Source: JARRRL01 sp037380725
GTDB lineage: Bacteria; Pseudomonadota; Gammaproteobacteria; Pseudomonadales; JANQJO01
Reading direction: 5' to 3'
Assembly: GCA_037380725.1 (NCBI GenBank)
Contig: JARRRL010000158.1
Span: 1-8,296 of the forward strand
Length of the DNA: 8,296 nucleotides
Shown here piece after piece: positions 6,101-8,296 of this stretch. Within the stretch, counting starts at the first letter, position 1. Every line of letters starts with the position of its first letter. A model generated the notes under the pieces. It searched no databases. It had not been told where the DNA came from and saw nothing but the letters and a program-made list of their open reading frames with translations. The translations under genes and the position numbers were made by a program.

Positions 6101-8161
6101 GGTATCCGATTCTTTAGAATTCACATCCGTCGGTAACATGTGGTCTACTTCGCATTCAGACTCATCTCCCCCGCTTTCACCATCCGAACCATCTTGCACA
6201 TTCAACTGATCATCCGCCTGGCCTTCCAAGGACGTCGACGCAAGCGCTTCTAATAGTTCCGACGCGGTCATCTCGGTTGTTGATTCCGCTTGATCTTCAT
6301 TAACCCGAGCGCCACCACCTACCCTTGAACGCACATACGATCCCGACTCTTGAAACGGCATCTCTTCCGCGCCCTCACCTTCACCGTCTATCGGATCAAA
6401 GCTCTGTGAATCCAGCCCCTCACTCTCATTCTGTTCACCCTGTTCAGCAGGCGCGGTGTCAGGATGATCCGGTATCGATCCCTGCTCTTCCTGCTCCTGC
6501 TGCAAGGCCTGCTCTGCCTGTAATGGCGCAAACGGCTCAGGCAACAGGGGCTCAGGCAACAGCGTGTTCTGTGATGGCGTTGTGTACGCGCTTACCAATT
6601 GCGATGGCATCGACAATTCGGAGGAAGCACCCGCTCGCGTACTGGCATTGAAAGTCGAACTCGAAGTACCACGCACTGATTTCTTAAACAAATCAAACAC
6701 ATCGCCTTCAGATGACTTCGAAAAACGACGATTGGGCTTCACCGGCATCGACTCAGCACCATCGGCATTTGCCCCACGCGTTTCATTTGTGGATCCTTCA
6801 GGCGATCCCTCTTTCGTCTTGCCTCCAGCGCTTCCTGACGAAGCATTCTGCTGCGACATCGTGTGACGCAACATCGCTTGGGCCAGTGCGTCCATTTCAG
6901 CCGCTGTGGGCGCATCCGTCAATTTGGATAACTCCGACGACGCGTTCTGATCTTGTCGATCGCTTCGACGCCCCCCATCCTCATCATCCAGCACTTCACC
7001 ACGCCGCCCATGCGCTGAAGCATGTCCCGCTGATTTCGCAGATTGATTGATGTTGCGCGCCACTTTTCCAAACAACGCTTGGAAAGCTGGCGAGGGTGGC
7101 TTACGCTCAACGCGTTTAAATTTTCGACCTAAGATATTATTGCCCGAAGCCTCACTGCTCGCGGAATCCTCCGTATCCTCCATCTCGTCTTCCGTGGGGT
7201 CCGCCTCACTCACATCCATTTCCGCCGAATTCCATTCAGTCGAAGCCAACAATTTCTGCGCCATTGGATCACGGGCCATGGCTTCTGATTCCGCATCCGA
7301 TAATCCAAAGGCACCTCGACCGTGTTCCTCACTGCCTTCACACTCATCGCCTTCGCGATCCCCTCCGCCACCTTCACCACCCGAATCATCCTGCACATCA
7401 AGCTGATCATCAACATGACCGTCTAACACCGAATCCGCCACAGCCTCTAATAAATCCATCACCGACGCATCCGATGATGCTTCAGACTGATTCTCCGAAA
7501 CGCGCGCGCCTCCCCCCACTCTCGATCGTACGGTTGTTTCACCATCTTGCGGCTCGGGTTCTTCCATCGATAAATCCAAATCCAATAAAGGATCCGCTTC
7601 AAAATCAAACTCCAGCATACTGGCGTCAAGAAACAAGTCACTGCCTTCGGCTGTATCCAAGTCCGGCACATCATCACTCAGTGGACTCGCACGATCACTC
7701 GACACATCTAAACCGGTGAGTCGATCTGATTTCTCGCCTGTTTTAGCCCCTGAGCGAGGCATCGTTTCCGCAAGCGTCTCGCTTCCCTTCATGGTGGATT
7801 GCGCGATTGCTGCCGCCAAACCGCCGCTCAAGCCACCCTTGGTCGCCAAGCCAGTCGATCGCCCCGCTCGCGGAGACCGACGCGTACCGTACAGCACCAA
7901 GTTTTTCTGATCTTGCGTTTTCTCGCGGGACTCCTCTCGTCGTCGCGCCATTTCGCCCTGTCGCGCCACATCGGCGCCCACTTGAGACGTCGTCCACTTT
8001 TTAGTTTGATATAACGCACTGGAAAATTGCTGTGCCGCAGTACCCGCTGACGTCGAGTCGGACCAGGAGGCACCACGCCCATTCGGCGTGGCCCCACGCT
8101 GGGCAGCGCTCACAGATGAGTCACTTTGCCCCACATTGTCCTGCAGCCCAATCTTACTCAT
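3125..8161 (-). CDS. sctP: giant SctP: T3SS needle-length ruler / substrate-specificity switch with T3S4 domain
   Basis: At 1678 residues this is over three times YscP (515). Two facts identify it: its place between sctO and sctQ, and a C-terminal T3S4-like domain at about 1490-1610. There VTIRLKAGRFQYLGDAALRLRI and LRIVNGVLEVSFECEEAEG are followed by a helix (LLHELAYRF) and VSLLVNGVQL, the FliK/YscP switch-domain pattern. Residues 1-150 are polar with a basic patch (MARRREESREKTQDQK). Residues 160-1480 are mostly Ser/Asp/Glu/Gly-rich and look disordered. They carry repeats VRSRVGGGARV (211 and 610), KGPxLGEVTVG (836 and 944) and an xVEGxxQxxRALxGxxGS-like motif (779 and 1032), plus HQE, PQ and SE tracts. 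An ordered-looking aromatic island is at about 1140-1185. After T3S4 comes an acidic then basic tail (RKRVSRKREADESC). The ATG at 8161 follows GGGG, and an in-frame stop upstream prevents extension. In the family SctP is secreted early, gauges needle length and switches SctU. The role of the extra length is unknown. Confidence 0.85.
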   Translation of the reverse strand: MSKIGLQDNVGQSDSSVSAAQRGATPNGRGASWSDSTSAGTAAQQFSSALYQTKKWTTSQVGADVARQGEMARRREESREKTQDQKNLVLYGTRRSPRAGRSTGLATKGGLSGGLAAAIAQSTMKGSETLAETMPRSGAKTGEKSDRLTGLDVSSDRASPLSDDVPDLDTAEGSDLFLDASMLEFDFEADPLLDLDLSMEEPEPQDGETTVRSRVGGGARVSENQSEASSDASVMDLLEAVADSVLDGHVDDQLDVQDDSGGEGGGGDREGDECEGSEEHGRGAFGLSDAESEAMARDPMAQKLLASTEWNSAEMDVSEADPTEDEMEDTEDSASSEASGNNILGRKFKRVERKPPSPAFQALFGKVARNINQSAKSAGHASAHGRRGEVLDDEDGGRRSDRQDQNASSELSKLTDAPTAAEMDALAQAMLRHTMSQQNASSGSAGGKTKEGSPEGSTNETRGANADGAESMPVKPNRRFSKSSEGDVFDLFKKSVRGTSSSTFNASTRAGASSELSMPSQLVSAYTTPSQNTLLPEPLLPEPFAPLQAEQALQQEQEEQGSIPDHPDTAPAEQGEQNESEGLDSQSFDPIDGEGEGAEEMPFQESGSYVRSRVGGGARVNEDQAESTTEMTASELLEALASTSLEGQADDQLNVQDGSDGESGGDESECEVDHMLPTDVNSKESDTADPFAKKGTPVRRYSYGDGGGRVRTGLPAAHHVVDVHAVVKAPVVGDASGTASSGDAASNETDSESEETDFSKNTRKNTGLSMGRRAFTRDQVEGSFQIDRALSGAIGSLTDEDAGALSCTEPETAPEEIPLEETPSESKATQDIEVNKGPQLGEVTVGSIGSFTNKTQANRNAMLGSRASRAHSITVTEKAITKKAARVADSVLSSPRGFERSVMKGSIRVEPSPLPTKPIFNRATENKSNSGGKIDRASTNAIAKGPKLGEVTVGRFGAADMESTIADVMTAENIAEIAAEMISTDTDWDDTDHFESERVSDADAEEMGSATQQKKHDGGGSKGTGFVSSTERIEGRNQVERALTGMVGSVMGADTPLSDEALDGALSDEALAGELPMDDCSEVDSTIQQKVDAQQNEDVLETPPPCAEKREESQSGEQSEESQQWENLLSDEPVLINSKKPFDLSALGKSPYMVIADASRNASSSCRYLNGGLPYYVYLVRRCTGEASHDASPMSVKNAVDLDQVLHQHQEHQEHQDQVATAGDEPVLTASTSAGFDSAIAPMPMSTQSPRPNVKSKATRHTPVINALQAAANRARLMGDRPSMGAPTPGVVANGSVGNSLGNDALADGDSTLSPEMKHLMASQKKRTTRSERDEPFGSDQDDEASEETTSERDSGTVLTHPQAHPQPQPQPSADQAVTDHFADFGEVGAKPDSLAESESEPEPESESESERDATTPGFDEIVEGETFAFQINETGDTDGTSALDALHEELNPLKQASQSEQAIANGADGMNVSTTLGDVILESLSITSVSNKVVFVDNRRVTTEIHRLVSDVETFYYQETLGESGADSPNPLQEGVTIRLKAGRFQYLGDAALRLRIVNGVLEVSFECEEAEGMAFLEQNKDTLLHELAYRFDGTVSLLVNGVQLTESSTEMASAEAAAEIVYTAAAVGETNIASVESDEDDEDEENESCDDAERPEGVASDTRKRVSRKREADESC
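4046..4069 (-). repeat. SctP 6-bp tandem repeat (Pro-Gln tract)
   Basis: GGGGCT units on the plus strand encode PQPQPQP. Another 6-bp-based Ser-Glu tract (ESESEPEPESESESE) lies at about 3930-3972. Confidence 0.75.
4512..4543 (-). repeat. SctP 9-bp tandem repeat (His/Gln/Glu tract)
   Basis: On the plus strand TCTTGGTGT, TCTTGGTGC and TCTTGGTGT follow each other, then a partial unit. They encode HQHQEHQEHQ. Slippage here would change length in frame. Confidence 0.8.
4940..4993 (-). repeat. SctP tandem 9-residue repeat
   Basis: Two adjacent 27-bp units encode LSDEALDGA and LSDEALAGE, just after repeat C copy 2. The unit length keeps the frame. Confidence 0.75.
5015..5068 (-). repeat. SctP repeat C, copy 2 (residues 1032-1049)
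   Basis: It encodes RIEGRNQVERALTGMVGS. With repeat B it makes an order C-B-B-C over residues 779-1049, which suggests a duplicated and rearranged module. Confidence 0.75.
5301..5332 (-). repeat. SctP repeat B, copy 2 (KGPKLGEVTVG, residues 944-954)
   Basis: This is the second copy of the 32-bp block, 108 codons after the first. The single difference changes Gln to Lys. An IDRAS motif (GGKIDRAST) lies just before it, resembling the IDRAL motif that precedes copy 1. Confidence 0.85.
5625..5656 (-). repeat. SctP repeat B, copy 1 (KGPQLGEVTVG, residues 836-846)
   Basis: This 32-bp DNA block encodes KGPQLGEVTVG and is identical to copy 2 at 31 of 32 positions. Unlike repeat A, the DNA itself is nearly unchanged, which suggests a recent duplication or gene conversion. 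Confidence 0.85.
5774..5827 (-). repeat. SctP repeat C, copy 1 (residues 779-796)
   Basis: It encodes QVEGSFQIDRALSGAIGS, followed by an acidic stretch. It aligns with copy 2 as [QR][VI]EGxxQ[IV][DE]RAL[ST]Gx[IV]GS. Confidence 0.75.
6149..6334 (-). repeat. SctP repeat A, copy 2 (residues 610-671)
   Basis: It begins VRSRVGGGARVNEDQAES, then ASELLEALASTSLEG, DDQLNVQDG and an acidic Gly-rich tail ending ECE. It lies 399 residues after copy 1. A looser relative of the Gly-rich core, YGDGGGRVRTG, occurs near 6020-6055. Confidence 0.85.
6534..6563 (-). repeat. SctP 15-bp tandem repeat (LLPEP)
   Basis: Two 15-bp units differing at one position on the plus strand (GGCTCAGGCAACAGG, then one ending AGC) encode LLPEPLLPEP. 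The unit keeps the frame. Confidence 0.75.
7337..7531 (-). repeat. SctP repeat A, copy 1 (residues 211-275)
   Basis: It begins VRSRVGGGARVSENQSEA, contains a predicted short helix MDLLEAVADSVL, then DDQLDVQD and a Gly/Asp/Glu tail. It aligns without gaps over about 56 residues with copy 2. Many codons differ synonymously between the copies, so the duplication is old and the protein sequence conserved. Confidence 0.85.
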
Positions 8162-8195
8162 TATGCCCCATCACCCTGCGCACCCCAGCCATTCA

Positions 8196-8296
8196 TCACA
8201 TTTCGGTATGGCCGGGACGCGCCATCACGCCTTCTAATTCAAGATCTTCTTGTCTTTCCGCTTCTTTTTTGTGCTCAGCATCAACCTCTTTTATTA
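8196..8296 (-). CDS. C-terminal end of SctO-like stalk protein (gene runs off the window)
   Basis: An open frame enters from the right edge (first full codon at 8294) and ends with TGA at 8196-8198, giving 32 residues. It begins with a charged, helix-forming stretch, IKEVDAEHKKEAERQEDLE, and ends LEGVMARPGHTEM. A Glu/Lys-rich coiled-coil end just upstream of sctP is what SctO (YscO) provides in the Ysc gene order, where it links the ATPase to the export gate. The fragment is too short for a sequence-based family call, so this rests on position and composition. It ends 34 nt before the sctP ATG. Confidence 0.55.
   Translation of the reverse strand, partial: IKEVDAEHKKEAERQEDLELEGVMARPGHTEM

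Noticed and set aside
4846..7719. Several plus-strand open frames of 100-160 codons (for example 4846-5325, 7264-7719, 7047-7406)
   Set aside because: They lie opposite sctP and are rich in His, Pro, Ser and Arg, as expected from the antisense of Glu/Asp/Ser-rich codons. They have no family resemblance or ribosome sites.

Overview
This window is a slice of a type III secretion system (T3SS, injectisome) operon read entirely on the minus strand. From right to left the order is sctO (3' end only), a giant sctP, sctQ (frameshifted), sctR, sctS, sctT and sctU (first 33 codons only). This is the yscO-P-Q-R-S-T-U order of Ysc-type systems. The SctR, SctS and SctT sequences also resemble the Ysc branch more than flagellar or Hrp proteins. 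Base composition is roughly balanced, and a Gram-negative, probably gammaproteobacterial, host is likely. I cannot name the genus; a marine or host-associated lineage is only a guess.

Layout on +: 1-101 sctU start; 119-913 sctT; 923-1186 sctS; 1215-1865 sctR; a 102-bp gap with a short direct repeat; 1968-3006 sctQ in two frames; a 118-bp gap with a hairpin and weak promoter-like hexamers; 3125-8161 sctP; 8196-8296 end of sctO. There is no gene-free stretch over 300 bases. The larger plus-strand ORFs are shadows of sctP.

SctR, SctS, SctT and SctU form the inner-membrane export gate. SctQ builds the cytoplasmic sorting platform. SctO links the ATPase to the export gate. SctP is the secreted ruler and substrate-specificity switch that sets needle length.

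The main novelty is SctP. It has a recognisable C-terminal T3S4 switch domain, but it is 1678 residues long against 515 for YscP. The extra length is acidic, Ser/Asp/Glu-rich, apparently disordered sequence carrying several repeat families. One repeat core is identical in protein while nine of eleven codons differ synonymously. If the ruler rule holds, this predicts an exceptionally long needle.

The second point is sctQ. It is interrupted by a single-base frame change at a CCCC run just before its first SPOA domain, while every neighbouring gene is intact. It also has an internal Shine-Dalgarno plus GTG placed to make the short SctQ-C isoform.
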